From assembly GCA_002403415.1 (NCBI GenBank), contig DHHS01000181.1, positions 10,185 to 41,607 on the forward strand: a stretch of 31,423 nt of DNA, read 5' to 3'. This stretch comes from Sphingomonas sp. UBA4766 (lineage in GTDB: Bacteria > Pseudomonadota > Alphaproteobacteria > Sphingomonadales > Sphingomonadaceae). Every line of letters begins with the position of its first letter. The first letter of the stretch is position 1. Positions 22,812-30,538 of the stretch are shown in pieces. The position numbers and the translations under genes are program-made. The notes under the pieces were generated by a model that was given only the letters and a program-made list of their open reading frames with translations, was not told the DNA's origin and did not search any database.

Positions 22812-22858
22812 CGTGAAACTCGTCGATCGAAGCTCTGACCCCGACGGCGGTGCGCGCG

Positions 22859-23515
22859 TCACTTGATCGGCGAATTCGGGTCCAGCCGGAAGTCCAGATA
22901 ATTATCGACGCTGCGCATCAGCTCGGGCATTTCATCCTGAAAGAAGTGATTCGCGCGCGGAATGACATCGTGATGGATCGTGATGTGCTTTTGCGTGCGC
23001 AGCTTGTCGACCAGCTTTTGCACCGCAATCGGCGTGACGACCTCGTCGCCATCACCCTGAATGATGATGCCGGACGAAGGGCAGGGCGCCAAAAACGTGA
23101 AGTCATACATGTTGGCGGGCGGCGCGACCGAGATAAACCCGCGAATTTCCGGGCGGCGCATCAACAGCTGCATCCCAATCCACGCCCCGAAACTGACGCC
23201 GGCGATCCAGGTTGACGATGCCTCCGGGTGGATGCTCTGCACCCAGTCGAGCGCGCTGGCGGCGTCCGACAGCTCGCCCACGCCATTGTCGAACACGCCC
23301 TGACTCTTGCCGACGCCCCGAAAATTGAAGCGCAGTGTGGCAAAACCACGTCGCTGAAACGTCTTGTAAAGTTCCTGCACGATCCGATTGTTCATCGTGC
23401 CCCCCGATGAGGGGTGCGGGTGTAGGATCATGGCGACCGGGGCACGGGGGCGGGGCGGGGGCGCGAAACGGCCTTCGAGACGACCATCGGGGCCGGGGAA
23501 AATGACTTCGGGCAT
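22859..23515 (-). CDS. Alpha/beta hydrolase, dienelactone-hydrolase-like
   Basis: A 218-residue cytoplasmic hydrolase. HPHPSSGGTMNN (about 32-43) provides the oxyanion region, RFNFRGVGKSQG follows, the nucleophile is Ser108 in GVSFGAW, the acidic residue is in QGDGDEVV and the histidine in RANHFF. This is the family often found beside iron-sulfur assembly genes in alphaproteobacteria; its substrate is unknown. I chose ATG 23515 (MPEVIFPGPDG, AGGA about six bases upstream), because the much longer upstream frame runs antisense to the cysteine desulfurase gene. It diverges from that gene across about 120 bp. Confidence 0.9.
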   Translation of the reverse strand: MPEVIFPGPDGRLEGRFAPPPRPRAPVAMILHPHPSSGGTMNNRIVQELYKTFQRRGFATLRFNFRGVGKSQGVFDNGVGELSDAASALDWVQSIHPEASSTWIAGVSFGAWIGMQLLMRRPEIRGFISVAPPANMYDFTFLAPCPSSGIIIQGDGDEVVTPIAVQKLVDKLRTQKHITIHHDVIPRANHFFQDEMPELMRSVDNYLDFRLDPNSPIK

Positions 23516-23638
23516 TGGTCCTGCCTGGGAAAGAGCGAGCGCGCACAAAGCGCAAGACTGGGCGCTATATAGGCAAGACGGCGATTGGCGCAATCGTTCA
23601 GCAACGATACAGCGTTGGCCAAGCGCCGCAGGAGGATC

Positions 23639-24700
23639 ATGAGCGTCCGAATCTACCTCGACCACGCCGCGACCACGCCGATGCGCCCCGAAGCGATTGC
23701 GGCGGTGGCGGACGGGATGGCACGTTGGGCTAACCCCTCCTCCCCGCACGCTCAGGGACGGGCGGCCCGTGCAACGCTTGAGGAGGCGCGGGCGCGGATC
23801 AAGGCGTCGCTTGGCTGGACCGGCGAGCTGATCTTCACCAGCGGCGCGAGCGAAGCGCTGTGGATCGCGTTGAACCGCGCGAAGGTTGACCGGCGGATCG
23901 TGTCGGCGGTGGAACATGACGCGGTGTTTCGGGCGGCGCCGGGGGCGGAGGTGGTGGCGGTGGCCAACGGTGCGGTCGATCGCAATGCGCTCGCCGACCT
24001 GCTGGCAGCGGGGCCACGCGCCATCGTCGCTGTTCAGCACGTTAATTCCGAAACGGGCAGCATTCAGCCAGTCGATACATTGAGAGCGCAAACAGTCGAA
24101 GTCGGCAGTCTTTTGCTCTCGGACTGTTCGCAATCGGCGGGGAAGCTTGCGCTGCCGGACGCCGACATGATCGTGGTATCGGCCCACAAACTGGGCGGGC
24201 CGCCGGGCGTTGGCGCGCTGCTGGTGCGTGATCTGGCGATGTTGGAGCCGGTGGGCGGGCATGAGTTTGGCTATCGGATGGGCACCGAGAATTTGCCCGG
24301 CATTCTGGGCTTTGCTGCTGCATTGGAAGCAGGGTCCATGGATGACTGGCCGACCGCAATGGAGCAGCGGGTGGACTTCAAGAACGCGATCTCACGCGTC
24401 GGCGAGGTTGTCAGTCCCGGTTCGCAATGCTCCCACATATGCGCCATCGCTATGCCGCATCTGACAGCCGCCGCCCAGCTCATCCGCTTTGACGGCATGG
24501 GCTTTGCCGTATCGGCAGGCAGCGCCTGTTCCTCGGGCACGCTCAAGCGCAGCCGCGCACTCGAAGCCTTTGGCGTGGATGAGGATACCGCCAGCCGCAC
24601 CATCCGCGTCAGTTTCGGCTGGAACACTACCCCTGCCGAGATCGACGCCTTTCGCCACGCCTGGCTAGAGATCGCGCACGACGCGGCGCGGCGCGCATGA
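23639..24700 (+). CDS. Cysteine desulfurase 1 (NifS/IscS-like)
   Basis: A 353-residue class V aminotransferase-fold PLP enzyme. YLDHAATTPMRPEA is the N-terminal signature; the PLP histidine is in VEHDAV, the PLP lysine in SAHKLGGPPG, and the catalytic cysteine in GSACSSGTLKRS, so it should remove sulfur from cysteine as a persulfide. Motif variants set it apart from its neighbour: NSETG where IscS has NNEIG, and GHEFGYRMGTEN in place of GGGQE. A perfect AGGAGG lies before ATG 23639. Its stop overlaps the next desulfurase gene by 4 nt. No scaffold gene (iscU, sufB) is present in the window. Confidence 0.92.
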   Translation: MSVRIYLDHAATTPMRPEAIAAVADGMARWANPSSPHAQGRAARATLEEARARIKASLGWTGELIFTSGASEALWIALNRAKVDRRIVSAVEHDAVFRAAPGAEVVAVANGAVDRNALADLLAAGPRAIVAVQHVNSETGSIQPVDTLRAQTVEVGSLLLSDCSQSAGKLALPDADMIVVSAHKLGGPPGVGALLVRDLAMLEPVGGHEFGYRMGTENLPGILGFAAALEAGSMDDWPTAMEQRVDFKNAISRVGEVVSPGSQCSHICAIAMPHLTAAAQLIRFDGMGFAVSAGSACSSGTLKRSRALEAFGVDEDTASRTIRVSFGWNTTPAEIDAFRHAWLEIAHDAARRA

Positions 24701-25791
24701 CTTATCTTGATTATCAGGCAACGACACCGCTCGCGCCCGAAGCGTTCGACGCCATGCTGCCATGGCTGCATCCTGATGCCGGGGCTAGCCATGCCAACCC
24801 GCATTCGGCCCATGCGCCCGGCCGCGCGGCAAAGGCCGCCGTCGAAGTCGCCCGCGATAGCGTCGCCGCGCTGCTCCCGCCCGGCGGCAAAGTCGCCTTC
24901 ACCAGCGGCGCAACCGAGGCGCTGAACTGGGCAATAAAGGGGACGAGCGGCGCAATTGTGACCGTCGCGACCGAACATGCCGCGGTTCTAGACACCGCCG
25001 CAGCGGAGGCTGCGCAGGGGCGGGCGGTGACGATATTGCCCGTCGATAGGCAGGGACGGGTTGAGCTTGAAACGGCGCGGGCGCTGATCGCGCCTGGCAC
25101 CAAGCTGGTCGCCGCCATGCTGGTCAACAACGAAGTTGGCGTCGTTCAACCCATCGCCGAGCTGGCCACGCTCGCGCACCGCGTCGACGCGCTGATGCTG
25201 GTCGATGCGGTGCAGGGCTATGGCCGTGTCCCGATCCCCGCCGAGGTCGATCTGGTGGCGTTGTCCGCGCACAAGATCCACGGGCCAAAGGGAGTGGGCG
25301 CGCTGTGGGTGCGGGACGGCGTGGACCTCATGCCGCTGCTCCACGGCGGCGGGCAGGAAGCGCCGGGTCGATCAGGGACGCTGTCGCCCGCTTTGTGTGC
25401 CGGATTTGGGACGGCCGCACGATTGATGCGGGAGCATGCGACGGCGGATGCCGCGCATGTCGACCGGCTGGCGCAAGTCGCGCGTGGCCGGTTTGGCGCG
25501 GACTGGACGATCAATGGCTCGCTCGAACACCGCTATCCCGGCAATCTCAATCTGCGCCGCAGCGGGCTTGATGTTGCGCGGTTGATGAGCGAGCTCCGCG
25601 ATATCGCCTTCTCAGCAGGATCGGCCTGCGCCAGCGGATCGGGCCGTGCAAGCCATGTGCTGCGCGCGATCGGGCTGAGCGAGCGAGAAGCGCGCTCCAG
25701 CATCCGATTGGGCTTTGGCCGCTATACACGCGAAGACGCATTGATGGCTGCGATCGACCGCATCATTGCCGCAGCCGAAGCGCAACGCTAG
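24697..25791 (+). CDS. Cysteine desulfurase 2 (NifS/IscS-like)
   Basis: A 364-residue relative of the preceding gene. YLDYQATTPLAPEA, ATEHAAVLD (PLP-stacking His), NNEVGVVQP, SAHKIHGPKG (PLP lysine) and GGGQEAPGRSGT follow the IscS pattern closely, and the catalytic cysteine is in GSACASGSGR. Both copies keep all catalytic residues, so neither is a decayed duplicate. It could supply sulfur for iron-sulfur clusters or tRNA thiolation. The start overlaps the upstream stop (ATGA), and a ferredoxin gene follows after 11 nt. Confidence 0.93.
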   Translation: MTYLDYQATTPLAPEAFDAMLPWLHPDAGASHANPHSAHAPGRAAKAAVEVARDSVAALLPPGGKVAFTSGATEALNWAIKGTSGAIVTVATEHAAVLDTAAAEAAQGRAVTILPVDRQGRVELETARALIAPGTKLVAAMLVNNEVGVVQPIAELATLAHRVDALMLVDAVQGYGRVPIPAEVDLVALSAHKIHGPKGVGALWVRDGVDLMPLLHGGGQEAPGRSGTLSPALCAGFGTAARLMREHATADAAHVDRLAQVARGRFGADWTINGSLEHRYPGNLNLRRSGLDVARLMSELRDIAFSAGSACASGSGRASHVLRAIGLSEREARSSIRLGFGRYTREDALMAAIDRIIAAAEAQR

Positions 25792-25802
25792 GAAGAGGGC
25801 GC

Positions 25803-26135
25803 ATGGTTAGGCTGTATTTTCAAAGCGCCGATGGTAATGTGACGACGGTGGAGGCGGCGGAGGGGGAGCGGCTGCTCGACGTAGCCCAAGCCCATGGCCA
25901 CCCGCTGGAGGGGACGTGCGAGGGGCAGATGGCCTGTTCCACCTGCCATGTCATCATCGCGCCCGACGATTTCGACCGGCTGAAGCCCGCGCGCGAGGAA
26001 GAGGAGGACATGCTCGACCTCGCGCTCGGCGCAACCCGGACCAGCCGCCTGGCGTGCCAGATCTGGCTTGATGCGACGCTGGATGGCTTACGCGTGCGGA
26101 TTCCGGGCGAGACGCGCAACATGCAGGGCCGTTGA
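25803..26135 (+). CDS. [2Fe-2S] ferredoxin (adrenodoxin type)
   Basis: A 110-residue ferredoxin with cluster ligands Cys39, Cys45, Cys48 and Cys85 in the spacing Cx5Cx2C...C (GTCEGQMACSTCH and RLACQIW). The acidic stretch REEEEDMLDLA lies between, as in adrenodoxin and Isc ferredoxin, which supply electrons for cluster assembly. Its position just after two cysteine desulfurases supports that role. GGAAGAGG precedes the ATG by a few bases. The last 15 residues are basic and probably disordered. Confidence 0.95.
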   Translation: MVRLYFQSADGNVTTVEAAEGERLLDVAQAHGHPLEGTCEGQMACSTCHVIIAPDDFDRLKPAREEEEDMLDLALGATRTSRLACQIWLDATLDGLRVRIPGETRNMQGR

Positions 26136-26167
26136 GTTGGGGGACGCGACCGTCGCCAATCTGTAAC

Positions 26168-26196
26168 TTGATCGTAACTCCGGCTTGCCCCATATG
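26168..26196 (+). promoter_or_regulatory. Probable sigma70 promoter of the SRP RNA gene
   Basis: TTGATC (26168-26173) and CATATG (26191-26196) are 17 bp apart, and the predicted start near 26203 coincides with the first base pairs of the SRP RNA helix at 26204. The -35 matches four of six consensus bases and the -10 three. Confidence 0.5.
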
Positions 26197-26200
26197 CGCA

Positions 26201-26296
26201 TCCGGGAGTCGGGCGGGCGCAGCCGTCGCCAACCTGGTCAGGGCCGGAAGGCAGCAGCCACAACGATTTTCGCTGCGGGTCGTCCCGGCTCCCACC
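26201..26296 (+). ncRNA. ffs: Signal recognition particle RNA (4.5S, small type)
   Basis: The SRP domain IV signature GGTCAGGGCCGGAAGGCAGC (26236-26255), with the GGAA tetraloop and the asymmetric internal loop that binds Ffh, is flanked by complementary arms. GGGAGTCGGG (26204-26213) pairs with CCCGGCTCCC (26284-26293), with one G-U pair. Length (about 95 nt) and position next to dnaX-ybaB fit the alphaproteobacterial gene. The ends are approximate. Confidence 0.92.
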
Positions 26297-26366
26297 AGTT
26301 CGCGCCCGGCGTGATGGCCTGCAGCGGACGGAAAAATTGCGTCCGATTGCTTAATTGTATCTTGCC

Positions 26367-26392
26367 AAAAACGTAGCATATGCTACGTTTTT
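26367..26392. promoter_or_regulatory. Perfect 26-bp palindrome abutting a start codon
   Basis: AAAAACGTAGCAT (26367-26379) is mirrored exactly by ATGCTACGTTTTT (26380-26392), followed by one more T. It ends 3 nt before the ATG of the next gene. As RNA it would form a CGTAG/CTACG-type hairpin with a U-run, so it could terminate the SRP RNA transcript. As DNA it looks like a dimer-binding operator. Its A+T richness stands out from its surroundings. Confidence 0.7.
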
Positions 26393-26395
26393 TCC

Positions 26396-26812
26396 ATGAC
26401 CCATGATTTGCACAAGCGCTGGCTCCTCGTAACCGGGATTGGCATTGCCAGCTTTGGCCCGGTATTCGCATTGGGATCGGTGCTTGCCACTGCAGAGGCG
26501 GCCCGTTGGTCGCTTGATGTGCTGAGCTGGCCGGTCGACGGCAACATGAATTACGAAGCGGGCACCACCCGGTTTCTGTCCGCGCTGACCGGTGGATTTT
26601 TGTTCGGTTGGGGCGTGATGGTGCTGTTGCTGCGGCAATGGGTGTTCGATGCGGCTCCAGATGCGGTGCGCAAGGCAGTGCTGGGCGGGGTGATCGCCTG
26701 GTGCGTTCTCGATAGTTGCGGCTCGTTCGCGTCGGGCAATGCCAGCAACGTCTTGTTCAATTTGCTGGTACTGGCAACACTGACCGGCCCCTTGTGGTTC
26801 CGCGCCCGTTGA
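26396..26812 (+). CDS. Four-helix membrane protein, unknown function
   Basis: A 138-residue hydrophobic protein with four predicted membrane segments (about 9-30, 61-82, 91-108 and 114-132). MTHDLHKRW is the short cytoplasmic N terminus. The loop after the first helix is long and contains Trp and Asn (WPVDGNMNYEAGTTR). I do not recognise a family. There is no clear Shine-Dalgarno: the 26-bp palindrome occupies the bases before the start, so either the mRNA is nearly leaderless or the palindrome controls translation. The 72 nt between it and dnaX hold nothing I can name. Confidence 0.75.
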   Translation: MTHDLHKRWLLVTGIGIASFGPVFALGSVLATAEAARWSLDVLSWPVDGNMNYEAGTTRFLSALTGGFLFGWGVMVLLLRQWVFDAAPDAVRKAVLGGVIAWCVLDSCGSFASGNASNVLFNLLVLATLTGPLWFRAR

Positions 26813-26884
26813 GTTCCGGCCCGCGACGGTTCGACATCTGCGGCTTCGACAAGGCCGGTCTCGCACGCTAACACCAATGCTGTC

Positions 26885-28522
26885 ATGGCCGATTCCTTCC
26901 TCGACCTCGGTGAACCACCGCAACCCGCCAAGCCCGAGCCCTACCGGGTGCTCGCGCGCAAGTACCGGCCAACCAATTTCAGTGAGCTGATCGGTCAGGA
27001 CGCGATGGTCCAGACATTGGGCAATGCGATCACGCGCGGTCGGCTTGCCCATGCCTTTCTGCTGACCGGGGTGCGCGGAGTGGGCAAGACGTCGACAGCG
27101 CGGCTGATTGCAAAGGCGCTGAACTGCATCGGTCCGGATGGTCAGGGCACGGCGACAATCGCCCCCTGCGGTGTGTGCGAGCCATGCCGCGCAATCGCCG
27201 AGGGACGCCATATCGATGTGATTGAAATGGACGCCGCCAGCCATACCGGCGTCGATGATGTCCGCGAGATTATCGACGCGTCGCGCTATGCTGCCGTCTC
27301 GGCGCGGTTCAAAATCTACATCATCGACGAAGTGCACATGCTGTCGAAGAATGCGTTCAACGCGTTGCTGAAAACGCTCGAAGAACCGCCTCCGCACGTC
27401 AAGTTCCTGTTCGCGACCACTGAAGTCAACAAAGTGCCGGTGACCGTCCTGTCGCGGTGCCAACGTTTCGACCTGCGGCGGATTTCGTCTGAAAAGCTCG
27501 CCGCACATTTCGCCCATGTCTGTGCGCTCGAATCGGTGGAAGCAGAGGGTGAGGCGTTGACTCTGATCGCTCGTGCGGCCGAGGGGAGCGCGCGCGACGG
27601 GCTGTCGATCCTCGATCAGGCGATTGCCCATGCCAGCATGGATGGCGGTGGCGTGCGGGCCGACGCCGTGCGCGACATGCTGGGCTTGTCCGATCGCGGT
27701 GCCACGCGCGATCTGTTTGGCCTGCTGATCGTGGGTGATGGGACGGGTGCGCTGGCCGCCTTGCGTCACCAATATGATCTGGGCGTCGATCCGCTGGCGG
27801 TGATGCGCGCGCTGTTGGAGCTGGTGCATAGCGTCACTCTCACCAAGCTTGGCACACCGGCTGACCCCGCGCAGTCGGCGGAGGCGCGCGAGGCGATGGA
27901 CGCATGGGCGAGTGGCTTGTCCCACGCCACGCTTCACCGGCTGTGGCAGTTGTTGCTCAAGGCGCATGACGAAGTGGCGCGGGCCGCGTTGCCGATTGAG
28001 GCGACCGAAATGGCGCTGCTGCGGATCGTCTATGCAGCTGACTTGCCCGATCCCGCAACGCTTGCACGCCGCATGGGAGAGGGCGGCACGGCAACTGTTC
28101 CCGCTGCTGCGCCGCCGCCCGCGCCATCGCCGCCGTCCACGACCGCGGCGACCCCGGACAGCTTTGATGCGATGCTCGCCATGCTCGATACGGCAGGCCG
28201 GGTCGGGCTGGCCGAGAAGCTGCGTTTCACCGCACGTCTCGTCAGTTTCGCGCCGGGCCGCATCACGCTCAGCAATGCTAAGCCGCTACCCGTTGAGCTG
28301 GTCGGCGAAATGACCGAGGCGCTCCATACGCTGACGGGCGTTCGCTGGCAGGTGTCGGTCGATTCCGCTCCCGGCGCGCCGACGCTGCGCGAGGCGGAGG
28401 CAAGTGCGCGCGCAGCGGAACTCGACTGGGTCAAATCGACGCCGGTGGTGAGCGCTGCGCTAGCGGCCTTTCCGGGGGCCGAGATTACGGGTTGGGACAT
28501 GAACAAGCGGAGTGACGGATGA
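26885..28522 (+). CDS. dnaX: DNA polymerase III subunit gamma/tau
   Basis: A 545-residue clamp-loader ATPase. Walker A is GVRGVGKTS (62-70); the zinc ligands are Cys81, Cys95, Cys98 and Cys101; Walker B and sensor regions read IYIIDEVHMLS and NALLKTLEEPP. The SRC box is VLSRCQRFD with the arginine finger. A proline-rich linker (about residues 398-420) precedes the C-terminal tau part, which ends with a conserved alphaproteobacterial domain (LRFTARLVSF onward). I see no A-rich slippery site of the enteric kind, so a separate gamma form by frameshifting is not supported. It overlaps ybaB by 4 nt. Confidence 0.97.
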   Translation: MADSFLDLGEPPQPAKPEPYRVLARKYRPTNFSELIGQDAMVQTLGNAITRGRLAHAFLLTGVRGVGKTSTARLIAKALNCIGPDGQGTATIAPCGVCEPCRAIAEGRHIDVIEMDAASHTGVDDVREIIDASRYAAVSARFKIYIIDEVHMLSKNAFNALLKTLEEPPPHVKFLFATTEVNKVPVTVLSRCQRFDLRRISSEKLAAHFAHVCALESVEAEGEALTLIARAAEGSARDGLSILDQAIAHASMDGGGVRADAVRDMLGLSDRGATRDLFGLLIVGDGTGALAALRHQYDLGVDPLAVMRALLELVHSVTLTKLGTPADPAQSAEAREAMDAWASGLSHATLHRLWQLLLKAHDEVARAALPIEATEMALLRIVYAADLPDPATLARRMGEGGTATVPAAAPPPAPSPPSTTAATPDSFDAMLAMLDTAGRVGLAEKLRFTARLVSFAPGRITLSNAKPLPVELVGEMTEALHTLTGVRWQVSVDSAPGAPTLREAEASARAAELDWVKSTPVVSAALAAFPGAEITGWDMNKRSDG

Positions 28523-28842
28523 AGGGCATCGAGGACATGTTGGCTATGGCGCAAAATGTGCAGGCCGAACTCGCCAAAGCGCAGGCCAATCTCGACACGA
28601 TCGAGGTTGAGGGCGTCGCGGGTGGCGGATTGGTGAAGGTGCGCGCCTCGGCCAAGGGGCGGATCATCGCGGTCGATATCGACGCTTCACTGCTCAACCC
28701 TTCGGAAAAGCAGATCGTCGAGGATCTGGTGGCCGCCGCGCTCAACGACGCCCGCGCCAAGGCAGACACGGCTTCAAGCGCGGAGATGGCCAAAATGACG
28801 AGCGGCCTGCCGCTGCCGCCGGGTTTTAAGCTGCCGTTCTGA
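28519..28842 (+). CDS. ybaB: YbaB/EbfC family nucleoid-associated protein
   Basis: A 107-residue protein that binds DNA as a dimer in this family. MLAMAQNVQAELAKAQ forms the N-terminal helix, VEGVAGGGLVKV the central beta hairpin, and the C terminus ends in GFKLPF as is typical for alphaproteobacterial members. It is translationally coupled to dnaX (ATGA), the conserved order dnaX-ybaB; recR, often next, is missing here. Its stop is only 6 nt from the convergent mtgA stop. Confidence 0.96.
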   Translation: MKGIEDMLAMAQNVQAELAKAQANLDTIEVEGVAGGGLVKVRASAKGRIIAVDIDASLLNPSEKQIVEDLVAAALNDARAKADTASSAEMAKMTSGLPLPPGFKLPF

Positions 28843-28848
28843 GCGTCG

Positions 28849-29526
28849 TTAGCGCAAGCAGCGGTCGAGCCCGTCATGGCGGACCACACCCGCGCGCCGG
28901 GTGATTGCCTTGCCATGGCGGCGCGTGAACCCACGCGGGGCAATCGCGGCGCGCTTTTTCGGAAGCGGCAGGACTGCGGCAATCCGCCCAGCCTCTGCCG
29001 GCGTCAGGTGCGACGCATCATGCCCGAAATAACGCATCGCGCCCGCATTCACGCCGTAAGTGCCGATGCCGGTTTCGGCGATGTTGAGATACACCTCCAT
29101 AATCCGCCGCTTGCCCCACAACGCTTCGATCAGGACGGTGAAATAGGCCTCAAACCCCTTGCGGACGAACCCACCACCCTGAAACAAGAAGGCGTTTTTC
29201 GCGGTCTGCTGGCTGATGGTCGATCCACCGCGCAGCCGTCCGTCGCGCTGGGTGCGGACATAGGCCTTGGCAATCGCTTCATAGTCGAACCCGCTATGGG
29301 TGCAAAAGCGTGCATCCTCGCCCGCAATCACTGCGCGCGCCATATCGGGGTCGATCCGCGACAGCGGCATCCATTTCTTTGTGATCGAATGTCCACCCAG
29401 CGCATCGCCAACCATGGTCAGCGTGATGGGCGGTGCGACAAAACGGTAAAGCCCGACCCAGGCGATACTGACCACCACAAAGCCAAGCAAAAGGCGCCAG
29501 GTCCAACGAACAATGCGACGCATCAT
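28849..29526 (-). CDS. mtgA: Monofunctional peptidoglycan transglycosylase
   Basis: A 225-residue GT51 enzyme that polymerises lipid II into glycan strands. A single N-terminal signal anchor (about 12-30) places the domain in the periplasm. The catalytic glutamate is Glu70 in IAGEDARF; GGSTISQQTAKN and EVYLNIAETG follow. The protein has no transpeptidase domain. The first codons are two adjacent ATGs (29526, 29523). It lies 61 nt downstream of rpoH, with a hairpin in the gap. Confidence 0.95.
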   Translation of the reverse strand: MMRRIVRWTWRLLLGFVVVSIAWVGLYRFVAPPITLTMVGDALGGHSITKKWMPLSRIDPDMARAVIAGEDARFCTHSGFDYEAIAKAYVRTQRDGRLRGGSTISQQTAKNAFLFQGGGFVRKGFEAYFTVLIEALWGKRRIMEVYLNIAETGIGTYGVNAGAMRYFGHDASHLTPAEAGRIAAVLPLPKKRAAIAPRGFTRRHGKAITRRAGVVRHDGLDRCLR

Positions 29527-29550
29527 GGCATGTTGGCTCGCACAAAGCGG

Positions 29551-29575
29551 GGGCGAATGGCAAGGCCATGCGCCC
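29551..29575 (-). terminator. Hairpin downstream of rpoH (possible terminator)
   Basis: GGGCGAATGGC (29551-29561) pairs with GCCATGCGCCC (29565-29575) over 11 positions with one mismatch and the loop AAG. It sits in the 61-nt gap between rpoH and mtgA. A T-run is lacking, so it is a weak or factor-dependent terminator at best. Confidence 0.4.
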
Positions 29576-29587
29576 GTGCGGATGCGA

Positions 29588-30490
29588 TTAAACCGCCAGC
29601 AACCGGTTATCGCCCGCCAGCCGCATCATAGCCTTTTGCAGCTTTTCAAAGGCGCGAACCTCAATCTGGCGCACGCGCTCGCGGCTGACCCCGTAAACCT
29701 GGCTCAATTCCTCCAGCGTTTTGGGGTCATCGGTCAGGCGGCGCTCGGTCAGGATGAATTTTTCGCGCTCGTTCAGACTCTCCATCGCCGAGACGAGCAT
29801 GGTGTGGCGCACATCGGCTTCTTGCGCTTCGGCGACCTGCTCATCCTGGAGCGGAGCGTCATCGGCGAGCCAGTCCTGCCACTGGCCCTCACCATCTTCA
29901 CGCATCGGCACGTTGAGGCTGGTATCCCCCCCCAGCGCCATCCGCCGGTTCATGCTGGTGACTTCGGCTTCGGTCACGCCCAGATCCTTGGCGATTTTAG
30001 CCAGATCCTCCGGCCGCAAATCACCATCCTCAAACGCGTCGAGCCGGGCCTTCATCCGGCGCAGGTTGAAGAACAGCTTTTTCTGGGCCGCTGTGGTGCC
30101 CATTTTGACAAGGCTCCACGAGCGCAGGATGAACTCCTGAATCGACGCGCGAATCCACCACATCGCATAGGTGGCCAGACGGAAACCGCGATCGGCCTCA
30201 AACTTCTTCACGCCCTGCATCAGGCCGATATTGCCCTCCGAAATCAACTCGGACACCGGCAGGCCATAGCCGCGATACCCCATCGCAATCTTAGCGACGA
30301 GCCGCAAATGGCTGGTCACGAGCTGGGCCGCGGCCTCGGTATCGCCGTGTTCCTCAAACCGTTTTGCGAGCATGTATTCCTGCTCCGCCGACAAAATCGG
30401 GAACTTCTTGATCTCCGCCAGATAGCGATTGAGGCTTGCCTCGCTGCCAAGTGCGGGGATTGTTGCGGGGACGTTGCTGGCACTGGCCAT
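29588..30490 (-). CDS. rpoH: RNA polymerase heat-shock sigma factor (sigma32)
   Basis: A 300-residue sigma factor that directs transcription of heat-shock genes. Region 2 includes HLRLVAKIAMGYRGYGLP and ISEGNIGLMQGVKKFE, the -10 recognition helix reads YAMWWIRASIQEF, and the sigma32-specific RpoH box is AQKKLFFNLRR. Region 4 has a helix-turn-helix with VSRERVRQIEVRAFEKL. I chose ATG 30490 because GAAGGA lies before it; ATG 30523 would add 11 residues (MAVPSNEGNLT) and has no comparable ribosome-binding site, although it cannot be excluded. It lies just downstream of the rluD-type gene on the same strand; its promoter would fall within that gene's 3' end. Confidence 0.96.
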   Translation of the reverse strand: MASASNVPATIPALGSEASLNRYLAEIKKFPILSAEQEYMLAKRFEEHGDTEAAAQLVTSHLRLVAKIAMGYRGYGLPVSELISEGNIGLMQGVKKFEADRGFRLATYAMWWIRASIQEFILRSWSLVKMGTTAAQKKLFFNLRRMKARLDAFEDGDLRPEDLAKIAKDLGVTEAEVTSMNRRMALGGDTSLNVPMREDGEGQWQDWLADDAPLQDEQVAEAQEADVRHTMLVSAMESLNEREKFILTERRLTDDPKTLEELSQVYGVSRERVRQIEVRAFEKLQKAMMRLAGDNRLLAV

Positions 30491-30538
30491 CGTCAAATTT
30501 CCTTCGTTGCTGGGCACAGCCATATGCCCGACGGTCGA

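Noticed and set aside
23516..24262. N-terminal extension of the alpha/beta hydrolase frame
   Set aside because: The extension is antisense to cysteine desulfurase 1; the homologous hydrolase part begins at 23515, which has its own ribosome-binding site.
26351..27967. 538-codon open frame antisense to dnaX and the upstream membrane protein
   Set aside because: It covers an unmistakable dnaX; Gln/Arg-rich translation without domains.
26885..28522. Programmed frameshift site for a gamma form of DnaX
   Set aside because: No A-rich slippery heptamer with a downstream stop was seen in the second half of the gene.
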